DNA of 40,206 bases from Syntrophomonadaceae bacterium. GTDB lineage: Bacteria; Bacillota; Syntrophomonadia; Syntrophomonadales; Syntrophomonadaceae. Under the pieces are notes generated by a model. It was given only the letters and a program-made list of their open reading frames with translations. It was not told the DNA's origin and searched no databases. Of this stretch, positions 32,940-40,206 are shown piece after piece (position 1 is the stretch's first letter; each line of letters starts with the position of its first letter). The translations under genes were made by a program, and so were the position numbers. The DNA is taken from assembly GCA_012522955.1 (NCBI GenBank), contig JAAYJK010000006.1:1-40206 (forward strand), read 5' to 3'.

Positions 32940-33338
32940 CTACCAGATATAGCATACTACTTCTCCGCCAAGTCCGGTTTTGCGTGCCGTTTTATCCGTC
33001 ATCAATCCTTTAGAGGTGGAAATCACTGCGGTTCCCAGCCCCCCTAAAACCTTTGGTATCTCGTCTTTCTTAACATATACTCTCAAACCGGGTTTGCTGA
33101 TTCTCTTAATTCCTGTGATAACCTTTTCTTTATTTGGGCCGTATTTGAGATATACTCTTATGATCCCTTGCTTACCGTCCTGGATATATTCATAATCCTT
33201 GATGTACCCTTCTTCTTTCATGATTTCAGCTATTGAAACTTTTATCTTAGATGAGGGTGCTTCAACGGTCTCATGCATGACCATATTACCGTTCCTGATT
33301 CTGGTCAGGAAATCAGCTACTGGATCAGTCATGACCAT
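32940..33338 (-). CDS. rpsH: Ribosomal protein S8 (uS8)
   Basis: The 132-residue 16S rRNA-binding protein has [37 protein letters not shown], and the C-terminal signature [19 protein letters not shown] with [12 protein letters not shown] 33338 follows AGGAGG by 8 bases. S8 often represses the spc operon. Confidence 0.97.
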   Translation of the reverse strand: MVMTDPVADFLTRIRNGNMVMHETVEAPSSKIKVSIAEIMKEEGYIKDYEYIQDGKQGIIRVYLKYGPNKEKVITGIKRISKPGLRVYVKKDEIPKVLGGLGTAVISTSKGLMTDKTARKTGLGGEVVCYIW

Positions 33339-33368
33339 ATCCTAAACCTCCTTTTATTTAAAGCTAGC

Positions 33369-33554
33369 TTACCAACTCGACTTGGTAACACCTGGGAGTT
33401 CGCCTTTGTGGGCCAATTCCCGGAAACATATTCTGCACATGCCAAATTTACGCATATATGCTCTGGGTCGTCCGCATATTTTACAGCGGTTATATTGACG
33501 AACCTTGAATCTTGGTTCCTTTTTTTGCTTTTCGATCATAGCCTTCTTAGCCAT
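33369..33554 (-). CDS. rpsN: Ribosomal protein S14 type Z (uS14)
   Basis: The 61-residue zinc-binding form of S14 has cysteines in CKICGRP and [10 protein letters not shown] (two C-x2-C pairs) and the conserved end [11 protein letters not shown]. Located between rplE and rpsH, it is the primary copy in Firmicutes; zinc-free copies, if any, lie elsewhere. Confidence 0.97.
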   Translation of the reverse strand: MAKKAMIEKQKKEPRFKVRQYNRCKICGRPRAYMRKFGMCRICFRELAHKGELPGVTKSSW

Positions 33555-33569
33555 CTGATAATTTACCTC

Positions 33570-34106
33570 CTATCTAAATGGCATCCCTAAGCCTTTTAAT
33601 AGTTCTCGACCCTCTTCATCAGTTTTAGCGGTGGTAACTATGACTACTTCCATTCCTCGAATTTTATCGATCTTGTCATACTCGATTTCCGGGAAGATAG
33701 TTTGTTCTTTAATACCTAGAGAGTAATTACCCCTGCCATCAAAAGCCTGGGGAGATACGCCTCTAAAATCTCGTACTCGGGGTAATGATAAGTTTATCAA
33801 GCGATCTAAAAACTGATACATTCTTTCGCCCCTCAGAGTTACTTTACATCCAATGGGCATTCCTTCTCTTAACTTGAAGCCTGCAATAGACTTTTTAGCC
33901 TTGGTGATTACCGGTTTTTGTCCCGATATGGTTGATAAATCATTTACTGCACCATCAAGTGCCTTGGCATTCTGTATTGCTTCTCCTACACCGATATTAA
34001 TTATCACCCGGTCTACTTTAGGAGCTTCCATGACGTTTTTGTATTTAAATTTATCCATCAACCTAGGAACTATTTCTTGCTTGTATAGGTCTTGCAGCCT
34101 GGCCAT
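33570..34106 (-). CDS. rplE: Ribosomal protein L5 (uL5)
   Basis: The 178-residue 5S rRNA and P-site tRNA contact protein has [60 protein letters not shown] and KGLGMPF. AGGAGG precedes the ATG. Spacing to rplX is 28 bases. Confidence 0.97.
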   Translation of the reverse strand: MARLQDLYKQEIVPRLMDKFKYKNVMEAPKVDRVIINIGVGEAIQNAKALDGAVNDLSTISGQKPVITKAKKSIAGFKLREGMPIGCKVTLRGERMYQFLDRLINLSLPRVRDFRGVSPQAFDGRGNYSLGIKEQTIFPEIEYDKIDKIRGMEVVIVTTAKTDEEGRELLKGLGMPFR

Positions 34107-34134
34107 TTAAGCTGGCCTCCTTTCCTAGATTTAC

Positions 34135-34446
34135 TTAGTCTGCAATTTCTCCGCATCTTTTACAGAACCGAACCTTTTCATTGTTTTCCAAGATCTTTTT
34201 GCCCAGGCGGGTAGGTTTATTGCACTTCTTGCATACGTACATTACATTGCTGGCACTGATAGGTGCCTCTATCTGTAAAATGCCGCCCTGGGGAATGGCT
34301 CGACTTGGTCTTTGATGTTTCTTCATCTTGTTTATGCCTTCAAGCACTACCTTGTTCTGATCCGGCAGTGATCTTAAGATTTTACCTTTTTTGCCTTTAT
34401 CCTTGCCGCTGGTTACTACCACAATATCGCCTTTTTTTATATACAC
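34135..34446 (-). CDS. rplX: Ribosomal protein L24 (uL24)
   Basis: The 103-residue KOW-domain assembly-initiator protein has KKGDIVVVTSGKDKGKKGKI, and EGINKMKKHQRPS. Its C-terminus carries CKKCNKPTRLG and FCKRCGE, a Cys4 zinc-ribbon-like pair. The start codon is GTG, with GGGAGG upstream. Confidence 0.96.
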   Translation of the reverse strand: MYIKKGDIVVVTSGKDKGKKGKILRSLPDQNKVVLEGINKMKKHQRPSRAIPQGGILQIEAPISASNVMYVCKKCNKPTRLGKKILENNEKVRFCKRCGEIAD

Positions 34447-34465
34447 CCTAAAACACCTCCCTCGT

Positions 34466-34834
34466 TTATAGAACCTCAGGAGCTAGAGATACAATCTTCA
34501 TGAAGTTCTTTTCCCTTAATTCCCTGGCTACTGGTCCAAATATTCGAGTCCCTTTAGGATTACGGTTGTCATCTATGATTACGGCAGCATTTTCAGAGAA
34601 AGCTATATAAGAACCGTCTTTGCGTCTGATTTCTTTTTTGGTTCTTACTACTACAGCTTTGACCACATCACCCTTTTTGACCACTCCACCTGGCGCTGCT
34701 TCTTTAATGGCAACCAGTATGATATCTCCCACAGAAGCGTATTTCCTGGTTGATCCGCCCAGAACCTTGATACAAAGGGCTTTCTTAGCGCCGGTGTTAT
34801 CGCCAACCTGGAGCATTGTCTCTTGCTGAATCAC
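34466..34834 (-). CDS. rplN: Ribosomal protein L14 (uL14)
   Basis: The 122-residue interface protein of the 50S subunit has [40 protein letters not shown] and [20 protein letters not shown]. The GTG start follows GGGAGG. It lies between rpsQ and rplX. Confidence 0.97.
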   Translation of the reverse strand: MIQQETMLQVGDNTGAKKALCIKVLGGSTRKYASVGDIILVAIKEAAPGGVVKKGDVVKAVVVRTKKEIRRKDGSYIAFSENAAVIIDDNRNPKGTRIFGPVARELREKNFMKIVSLAPEVL

Positions 34835-34865
34835 TGCTAATCCTCCCTTCTAGTTTCCTACCCAT

Positions 34866-35135
34866 CTACTGCAATGTCTTGGCTTTTTGTATTATTTCTA
34901 CTAATTGCCATCTCTTGTCTTTACTAATAGGCTTGGTCTCTATAATTTTTACTATATCACCTGCACTGGCTTCATTGTTTTCGTCGTGAGCTTTATATTT
35001 TTTACTAGTCTTAATAGTTTTTTTGTACAGGGGATGTTGTTTAACCGTTTCGATACTAACAGTTATGGTTTTATCCATTTTGCTGCTGCTGACAGTACCG
35101 ATCATAACCTTTCTATTTTTGGGTTTATCTGCCAC
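34866..35135 (-). CDS. rpsQ: Ribosomal protein S17 (uS17)
   Basis: The 89-residue OB-fold 16S-binding protein has [40 protein letters not shown] and [22 protein letters not shown] 35135 is chosen, with AAAGGAGG 7 bases upstream. The open frame extends 29 codons further 5' through rpmC in another frame; that extension is not real. Confidence 0.95.
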   Translation of the reverse strand: MADKPKNRKVMIGTVSSSKMDKTITVSIETVKQHPLYKKTIKTSKKYKAHDENNEASAGDIVKIIETKPISKDKRWQLVEIIQKAKTLQ

Positions 35136-35148
35136 CCTTAGACCTCCT

Positions 35149-35355
35149 TTATGCTTTCTGATGCTGAGCGATTTCTCTTTCGCGTAATACGGTCTTGCAT
35201 CTAGCAATGTTCTTTTTGACATCCCGGATTCTCAAAGGATTGTCGAGCTGCCCGGTAGCCATCTGAAATCTTAAATTAAACAGTTCTTCTTTATAGCCTG
35301 ATACCCTCTGTCTTAATTCCGCATCGGTTAGTTCCCTCATGTTGCTAGCCTTCAC
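35149..35355 (-). CDS. rpmC: Ribosomal protein L29 (uL29)
   Basis: The 68-residue helical protein at the tunnel exit has [17 protein letters not shown], then [18 protein letters not shown] and [15 protein letters not shown] 35355 gives the usual N-terminus (KA-x2-RELT). It overlaps the rplP end by 11 bases; an ATG five codons later is an alternative start. Confidence 0.93.
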   Translation of the reverse strand: MKASNMRELTDAELRQRVSGYKEELFNLRFQMATGQLDNPLRIRDVKKNIARCKTVLREREIAQHQKA

Positions 35356-35779
35356 TAACCTCACCACCTATTTCTTCTCTTTTTACGAACTTGCACTTGA
35401 CTGGTAGCTTGTGAGAGGCCAATCTCATTGCTTCTCGTGCAACTTCTTCGCTAACCCCGGATAATTCAAACATGACGCGCCCTGGCTTTATTACTGCTAT
35501 CCAGTGTTCGGGAGAACCTTTTCCTTTTCCCATCCGAGTTTCGGCTGGTTTAACAGTAATGGGACGATCCGGGAATATCTTGATCCATAATTTACCGCCT
35601 CTTTTTATATAGCGGTTAATGGCTATACGAGCGGCCTCTATTTGCCGGTTGGTTATCCAAGCCGGTTCCATAGCCTGCAGTGCGTAATCACCATAAGTAA
35701 TTTCATTGCCTTTATTGGCCTTGCCCTTTATTCCGGGCCGATGTTGCTTCCTATATTTTATTCTTTTAGGGGTAAGCAT
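35345..35779 (-). CDS. rplP: Ribosomal protein L16 (uL16)
   Basis: The 144-residue protein near the peptidyl-transferase centre has [40 protein letters not shown] and [20 protein letters not shown]. Start ATG overlaps the rpsC stop (TAATG), indicating coupling. Confidence 0.97.
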   Translation of the reverse strand: MLTPKRIKYRKQHRPGIKGKANKGNEITYGDYALQAMEPAWITNRQIEAARIAINRYIKRGGKLWIKIFPDRPITVKPAETRMGKGKGSPEHWIAVIKPGRVMFELSGVSEEVAREAMRLASHKLPVKCKFVKREEIGGEVSEG

Positions 35780-36450
35780 TACTTATCTGCCTCCTCCTTA
35801 TAGTTCTTTGGTCTCTGTTTAGCTGCGGGCATTATTTCGCCCCGATTAATCCATACTTTGATGCCTATCTTGCCATAAGTAGTATTGGCCTCGGCAAATC
35901 CATAATCTACGTCTGCTCTTAAGGTATGCAGGGGCACCTTGCCTTCAGAATACCATTCGGTTCTGGCTATTTCTGCTCCGCCCAATCTACCTGCTATGGC
36001 TACCTTAATACCTACTCCATTAGCCCGCATGGTTCTGCCTACGGTCTGCTTCATGGCTCGACGAAAGGCAATTCTTTTTTCCAGCTGCTGGGCTATATTT
36101 TCAGCTACTATTTGAGCATCCAATTCCGGCCTTTTAATTTCCTGGATATTTATATTAATATTTTTACCGGTCATCTTGGTCAAATCTACTTTTAGCTGTT
36201 CTACTTCAGTACCTCCGCGACCAATAATTATACCTGGTTTGGCAGTATGAATGGTAATTCTAACTTTATTGCCAGTTCTTCCAATCTGTATTCTGGATAC
36301 TCCGGCCATATAAAAGCGCTCTTTGATATGAGCTCTAATCTTATGGTCCTCGTGCAACAATTCGGTGTATTCCCGATCTGCATACCAGTTTGAATCCCAG
36401 TCTCGGATAATTCCTATTCTAAAGCCCTTAGGATGAACCTTTTGACCCAC
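35779..36450 (-). CDS. rpsC: Ribosomal protein S3 (uS3)
   Basis: The 223-residue mRNA-entry-site protein has an N-terminal domain, a KH domain with [13 protein letters not shown], and a C-terminal domain with [20 protein letters not shown] and [23 protein letters not shown] 36450 overlaps the rplV stop by one base. Confidence 0.97.
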   Translation of the reverse strand: MGQKVHPKGFRIGIIRDWDSNWYADREYTELLHEDHKIRAHIKERFYMAGVSRIQIGRTGNKVRITIHTAKPGIIIGRGGTEVEQLKVDLTKMTGKNININIQEIKRPELDAQIVAENIAQQLEKRIAFRRAMKQTVGRTMRANGVGIKVAIAGRLGGAEIARTEWYSEGKVPLHTLRADVDYGFAEANTTYGKIGIKVWINRGEIMPAAKQRPKNYKEEADK

Positions 36451-36791
36451 TATTTAGCCTCCCTTTCCTTTAATATCACCGTAATATGGCTGGTTCTATG
36501 CTTTCTCACATCTGCCCTTCCATATGCCCGGGGCCTCATTCTCTTCAACATGGGGCCTTCATCGACGAAAATTTCCGCAACAAACAACTCGTCAACATCC
36601 ATATCATAATTATGTTCGGCATTGGCAATAGCAGATTTTACCACTTTACTGATTAAGGGAGCTGACTTTTTATTGGTATATCTTAACAAGGCAACTGCCT
36701 CATTGGCATCCTTACCCCGAACCAGATCCGCCACTTGACGGGCTTTAAAAGGAGATACTCTAAGATAACGACCTATTGATTTAGCTTCCAT
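36450..36791 (-). CDS. rplV: Ribosomal protein L22 (uL22)
   Basis: The 113-residue protein has a long hairpin lining the exit tunnel: [20 protein letters not shown] at the start, [18 protein letters not shown] in the middle, and [20 protein letters not shown] near the end. Lies between rpsS and rpsC. Confidence 0.97.
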   Translation of the reverse strand: MEAKSIGRYLRVSPFKARQVADLVRGKDANEAVALLRYTNKKSAPLISKVVKSAIANAEHNYDMDVDELFVAEIFVDEGPMLKRMRPRAYGRADVRKHRTSHITVILKEREAK

Positions 36792-36812
36792 CTTACTTAT
36801 TGCTCCTCCTTT

Positions 36813-37097
36813 CTATCTTGATCTGCTGGATTTTTCAGACTTTCCTGCATGACCCCGGTAAGTTCTGGTTGGGGCAAATTCACCTAACTTCATTCCCACC
36901 ATATCTTCCGTTATATAAACAGGTATATGTCTTCTGCCATCGTGAACTGCGAAAGTAAATCCGATCATCTGCGGCATGATAGTAGAACGTCTTGACCATG
37001 TCTTAATCACGCTCTTCTGACCTGATTGGATCATAGCCTCTACTTTTTTCAGCAATTTTTCATCGCAATAAGGTCCCTTTTTCAATGACCTTGACAT
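36813..37097 (-). CDS. rpsS: Ribosomal protein S19 (uS19)
   Basis: The 94-residue protein of the 30S head has [20 protein letters not shown], then [20 protein letters not shown] and the tail [17 protein letters not shown]. It follows rplB by 15 bases. Confidence 0.97.
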   Translation of the reverse strand: MSRSLKKGPYCDEKLLKKVEAMIQSGQKSVIKTWSRRSTIMPQMIGFTFAVHDGRRHIPVYITEDMVGMKLGEFAPTRTYRGHAGKSEKSSRSR

Positions 37098-37112
37098 CTA
37101 TTTAGACCTCCT

Positions 37113-37937
37113 TTATTTCCTTTTCCTGACTATCATCTTGTCAGAAGCTTTCTTCTTCCTGGTCTTGCCCCCGATAGCGATCTTGCCCCAAGGTGATACG
37201 GGGTACTTTCTTCCGATAGGGGCTCGTCCTTCTCCACCACCATGGGGATGATCGGTGGGGTTCATAACCGAACCTCTAACTGTGGGCCTAATTCCCATCC
37301 ACCGAGACCTACCGGCTTTACCTATGGTCTGGTTTTCATAATCCAGATTACCTACCTGCCCTATGGTAGCACGACAGGTAACATGTACTAATCTGACTTC
37401 TCCTGATGGCAACCGGACATGAGCATAGTTGCCTTCCCGTGCCATCAGTTGGGCTACGGTTCCGGCTGAGCGAGCCAGCTGCCCACCTTTACCTGGCCTC
37501 AGTTCCACGTTATGAATCAGGGAACCCACTGGAATGTCTTTCAGAGCCAAAGTATTGCCGACTTTAATATCCGCTTTCGGACCCGAAACTACGGTATCTC
37601 CCACTTTCAATCCATGTGGAGCCAGTATATAGGTCTTGGTGCCATCTGCATAATGTAGCAAAGCTATATTGGCCGAGCGATTGGGATCGTACTCTATGGC
37701 TGCTACCTTTGCCGGCACCTGGTCTTTTCTTCTCTTAAAATCTATAATCCGATATAGCCGCTTGTGGCGACCACCAATATGCCTGACCGTAAGACGGCCC
37801 TTGCTATTACGTCCCCCCGTTTTTTTCAAGGGCACAGTAAGACTTTTTTCCGGTTTGCTTTTGCTTATCTCGTCAAAAGTCAATACTGTCATTTGTCTTC
37901 TACTCGGTGTAGTAGGCCTGAATTTTTTTATGCCCAT
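37113..37937 (-). CDS. rplB: Ribosomal protein L2 (uL2)
   Basis: The 274-residue primary 23S-binding protein is needed for subunit joining and peptidyl transfer. It shows [39 protein letters not shown] and the functional block [20 protein letters not shown] with the key His. It follows rplW by 36 bases. Confidence 0.97.
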   Translation of the reverse strand: MGIKKFRPTTPSRRQMTVLTFDEISKSKPEKSLTVPLKKTGGRNSKGRLTVRHIGGRHKRLYRIIDFKRRKDQVPAKVAAIEYDPNRSANIALLHYADGTKTYILAPHGLKVGDTVVSGPKADIKVGNTLALKDIPVGSLIHNVELRPGKGGQLARSAGTVAQLMAREGNYAHVRLPSGEVRLVHVTCRATIGQVGNLDYENQTIGKAGRSRWMGIRPTVRGSVMNPTDHPHGGGEGRAPIGRKYPVSPWGKIAIGGKTRKKKASDKMIVRKRK

Positions 37938-37973
37938 CTTATAATTACCTCCTTAAAACAAGAGCAGCAGGAC

Positions 37974-38261
37974 TTATATTCCTTCAAATAATGGTATTTT
38001 TTGTCCGGGTTTAAGGGCTACAATAGCTTTTTTCCTATTGGGGGTTCTGCCCACTGACTTACCCATCCGCTTGGGTTTCCCTTTTACATTCATGGTGTAT
38101 ACTTTCTCTACCTTGACATTAAAAATACTCTCAATGGCGTTTTTAATCTCTGTTTTATTGGCCTTTTTGTCCACAATAAAAGTGTATTTGTTATCGACCA
38201 GTAAATTCATGGTTTTTTCAGTTACAACCGGCCTGATGATAATGTCTCTGTATTCCCGCAT
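37974..38261 (-). CDS. rplW: Ribosomal protein L23 (uL23)
   Basis: The 95-residue tunnel-exit protein, docking site for SRP and trigger factor, has [20 protein letters not shown], then [18 protein letters not shown] and [21 protein letters not shown] overlaps the rplD stop (TAATG). Confidence 0.97.
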   Translation of the reverse strand: MREYRDIIIRPVVTEKTMNLLVDNKYTFIVDKKANKTEIKNAIESIFNVKVEKVYTMNVKGKPKRMGKSVGRTPNRKKAIVALKPGQKIPLFEGI

Positions 38262-38884
38262 TATGCAAACACCTCCTCGATTCTAGCGACTGCATCTCTA
38301 GTAATGAGCAAGGTATCGTATTTTAACAGATCGTAGACATTGATAGAATCTACTTTAAGCGGTTTTACCCCGGGTATATTGCGAGCCGATTTGTCCACAT
38401 TGGGATTGCTATCAGCAGTTATTACCAAGGTATCCTTATCTATCTTGAGTGAATCCAAAATCTTGATAAAATCTTTGGTTTTGGGCTCATCCAGGTTCAA
38501 CTGATCCAGTATAACCATACTGTTTTCAATTACTTTGCTGGACAGGGCTGATTTCATAGCCAGTCTTCTGACTTTTTTGGGCAACCGGTAGGAATAATCT
38601 CTGGGCTTTGGTCCAAAGACAATTCCGCCCCCTTTCCAGATTGGATTGCGGGAACTGCCAACCCGGGCGCGTCCCGTACCTTTCTGTCTCCAGGGTTTCT
38701 TGCCTCCGCCTCTGACTTCAGCTCTAGTTTTACTTGATGCGGTTCCCACCCTTTTGTTCGCCAGCTGCATCTTCACAAAATCATATAGTACAGCCTGGTT
38801 GGGCTCGATACCAAAGATATTATCGTTTAATTCTAGCTCTCCAATTTGGGCCCCGCTAACGTCATACAGTGCAACTTTAGGCAT
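38261..38884 (-). CDS. rplD: Ribosomal protein L4 (uL4)
   Basis: The 207-residue protein's extended loop reaches the exit tunnel: [40 protein letters not shown]. The globular part resembles family members to the end. Starts 23 bases after rplC. Confidence 0.97.
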   Translation of the reverse strand: MPKVALYDVSGAQIGELELNDNIFGIEPNQAVLYDFVKMQLANKRVGTASSKTRAEVRGGGKKPWRQKGTGRARVGSSRNPIWKGGGIVFGPKPRDYSYRLPKKVRRLAMKSALSSKVIENSMVILDQLNLDEPKTKDFIKILDSLKIDKDTLVITADSNPNVDKSARNIPGVKPLKVDSINVYDLLKYDTLLITRDAVARIEEVFA

Positions 38885-38907
38885 TTTCTAACCTCCTTCA
38901 AATTCAG

Positions 38908-39543
38908 TTATGCCTTTACTGAACCTTTTATCATGACCAGACCTCTTCTGGGCCCTGGAATTGAACCTTTGATTAATATCAGGTTTCTTTCAGGGTATAT
39001 CTTGGCTATTTCCAAGCCCTGTACAGTTACTCTTTCCCCACCTAAGCGGCCGGGTAACTTTCTTCCTTTAAAAACTCGAGCTGGACCTTTAGCGGCCAGT
39101 GAACCTGGACGCCGGTGATATTTGGAACCGTGACCCATGGACCCCCGGGCAAAGTTGTGTCTCTTTACTCCCCCAGCAAATCCTTTGCCTTTGGAAGTCC
39201 CTACCACATCAACTTTATTACCGGCCTCGAATATATCGGCTTTTATTTCTTGGCCTACTTCATAGGCATCCGCATTTTCTACCAGGAATTCCTTGATATA
39301 GCGCAAGGGTTTCAAATTGGCTTTTTGAAAATGCCCTTTGGCCGGTTTATTCACTCGATTTTCCTTAACATCACCAAAACCCACCTGTATGGCCCCGTAA
39401 CCATCATTTTCCTGGGTTTTTTTCTGCACTACTTTACATGGACCAGCTTCAACTACTGTTACAGGAATGGCTTTACCATCATTATCGAATATTTGCGACA
39501 TGCCAATTTTTATACCCAAAATAGCCTGAGTATTGTTGGACAT
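38908..39543 (-). CDS. rplC: Ribosomal protein L3 (uL3)
   Basis: The 211-residue early-assembly protein has [20 protein letters not shown], the long internal loop [20 protein letters not shown] and [23 protein letters not shown] precedes the ATG. In the 115 bases upstream, towards rpsJ, there is a GTTGGT/ACCAAC hairpin around 39572-39592 of unknown role. Confidence 0.97.
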   Translation of the reverse strand: MSNNTQAILGIKIGMSQIFDNDGKAIPVTVVEAGPCKVVQKKTQENDGYGAIQVGFGDVKENRVNKPAKGHFQKANLKPLRYIKEFLVENADAYEVGQEIKADIFEAGNKVDVVGTSKGKGFAGGVKRHNFARGSMGHGSKYHRRPGSLAAKGPARVFKGRKLPGRLGGERVTVQGLEIAKIYPERNLILIKGSIPGPRRGLVMIKGSVKA

Positions 39544-39658
39544 TTTTAGTTTCCTCCTTTTTCTCAGTGATAGGTTGGTAGTGGGTAACCAACGTCACTT
39601 CTTTAATTCAAGGCCTCGAAATCTTTTTTTTCCCACTGATTCCTCAGCTTATAAGGTT

Positions 39659-39970
39659 CTATAGTTTAATTTCAATGTCTACCCCGGAAGGCAAATCCAG
39701 ATGCATGAGGGCATCTATGGCTTTAGGAGTAGGATCTAGTATATCTATTAACCTTTTGTGAGTTCTCATTTCAAACTGCTCCCGTGAATCTTTGTTCACA
39801 TGGGGCGATCTCAATATTGTATATATATTTTTTTCCGTAGGTAGGGGTATGGGTCCAGATACATTTGCACCATTCTTTTTAGCTGTTTCTACAATTTTCT
39901 GAGAAGATTGATCCAATAGTTTATGGTCAAATGCTTTTAGTCTAATCCTTACTTTCTGCTGGACATTCAC
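39659..39970 (-). CDS. rpsJ: Ribosomal protein S10 (uS10)
   Basis: The 103-residue protein also acts as the transcription antitermination factor NusE. It shows [20 protein letters not shown], then [20 protein letters not shown] and [22 protein letters not shown] 39970 is chosen because AAGGAGG lies about 11 bases upstream and the length then fits; the longer open frame adds 22 non-family residues. It is the first gene of the S10 operon, following tuf. Confidence 0.95.
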   Translation of the reverse strand: MNVQQKVRIRLKAFDHKLLDQSSQKIVETAKKNGANVSGPIPLPTEKNIYTILRSPHVNKDSREQFEMRTHKRLIDILDPTPKAIDALMHLDLPSGVDIEIKL

Positions 39971-40066
39971 TCGAACAAAAACCTCCTTAGTCGCTTGCTT
40001 AATACACGCTGCCAGGTGTGCTGCAGTGAAGGACACTATTTATCCTTCACTGCTTTTCCTTATCCC

Positions 40067-40206
40067 CTATTCGATAGAGGTAACTACACCGGCGCCAACG
40101 GTTCTGCCGCCTTCTCTGATAGCAAATCTCAGTCCCTCTTCTATGGCTATCGGGGTTATCAATTCTATTTTCATCTGTATATTATCTCCCGGCATTACCA
40201 TCTCTA
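40067..40206 (-). CDS. tuf: Elongation factor Tu, C-terminal end (partial)
   Basis: The gene is cut by the right window edge. The visible 46 codons encode [20 protein letters not shown], then [20 protein letters not shown] and VTSIE followed by TAG. This is the third beta-barrel domain of EF-Tu, which delivers aminoacyl-tRNA. Location immediately upstream of rpsJ is the usual link between the str and S10 operons. Confidence 0.96.
   Translation of the reverse strand, partial: EMVMPGDNIQMKIELITPIAIEEGLRFAIREGGRTVGAGVVTSIE

Noticed and set aside
1-40206. CRISPR arrays, tRNA or rRNA genes, insertion sequences with transposase, prophage genes
   Set aside because: None was seen on reading both strands; only small palindromic repeats were found.

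Overview
The window looks like chromosomal DNA of an anaerobic, endospore-forming member of the Clostridia, most like a Syntrophomonas-type organism. Reasons: a CwlD spore-cortex amidase; the DapL route to diaminopimelate; a zinc-type S14; a P-II/Amt pair with an ANTAR antiterminator beside glnA; and the Gram-positive order of the S10-spc-alpha ribosomal cluster. The taxon is inferred from protein style and gene order, not from a search.

Left part (1-5.2 kb). The 3' end of birA is followed by a biotin uptake operon (bioY, an ECF ATPase, an ECF transmembrane subunit) under a promoter that carries a BirA-type operator. A short stretch of dispersed palindromic repeats follows, then dapL and dapF on the minus strand.

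Nitrogen block (5.2-17.5 kb). One minus-strand operon runs from an ANTAR antiterminator through glnA and a five-gene split glutamate synthase (amidotransferase, FMN/Fe-S synthase, polyferredoxin, FAD reductase, GXGXG subunit) into dapF. Its leader contains two hexaloop hairpins of ANTAR-target type, the second overlapping a strong intrinsic terminator. This suggests the antiterminator controls its own operon. nadE (plus strand) and amtB, glnK and carA (minus strand) complete a glutamine/ammonium group. carA and glnK also have terminator hairpins upstream whose 5' arms carry AAAGGC or AAAGAG hexaloops.

Middle (17.5-22.4 kb). A metallo-beta-lactamase-fold hydrolase is preceded by a small ArsC/Spx-fold gene. 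The apparent N-terminal truncation of that gene is best explained by an in-frame TGA read as selenocysteine: a U-x-x-C motif replaces C-x-x-C, with a SECIS-like hairpin at the right distance. Next come an AmmeMemoRadiSam pair (radical SAM enzyme plus a fused MEMO-AMMECR1 protein) and cwlD.

Right part (22.4-40.2 kb, all minus strand). This is the ribosomal supercluster, read from tuf (partial) and rpsJ through secY, adk, infA, rpoA and rplQ, then truA, rplM and rpsI. Two usual members are altered. The ecfA1-ecfA2-ecfT module between rplQ and truA is reduced to a frameshifted ecfA1 fragment joined to a scrap of ecfT. map is missing between adk and the KOW-domain gene.

The most noteworthy items are the unannotated selenoprotein, the ANTAR leader, the decayed ECF module beside an intact biotin ECF operon, and two families of small dispersed palindromes.
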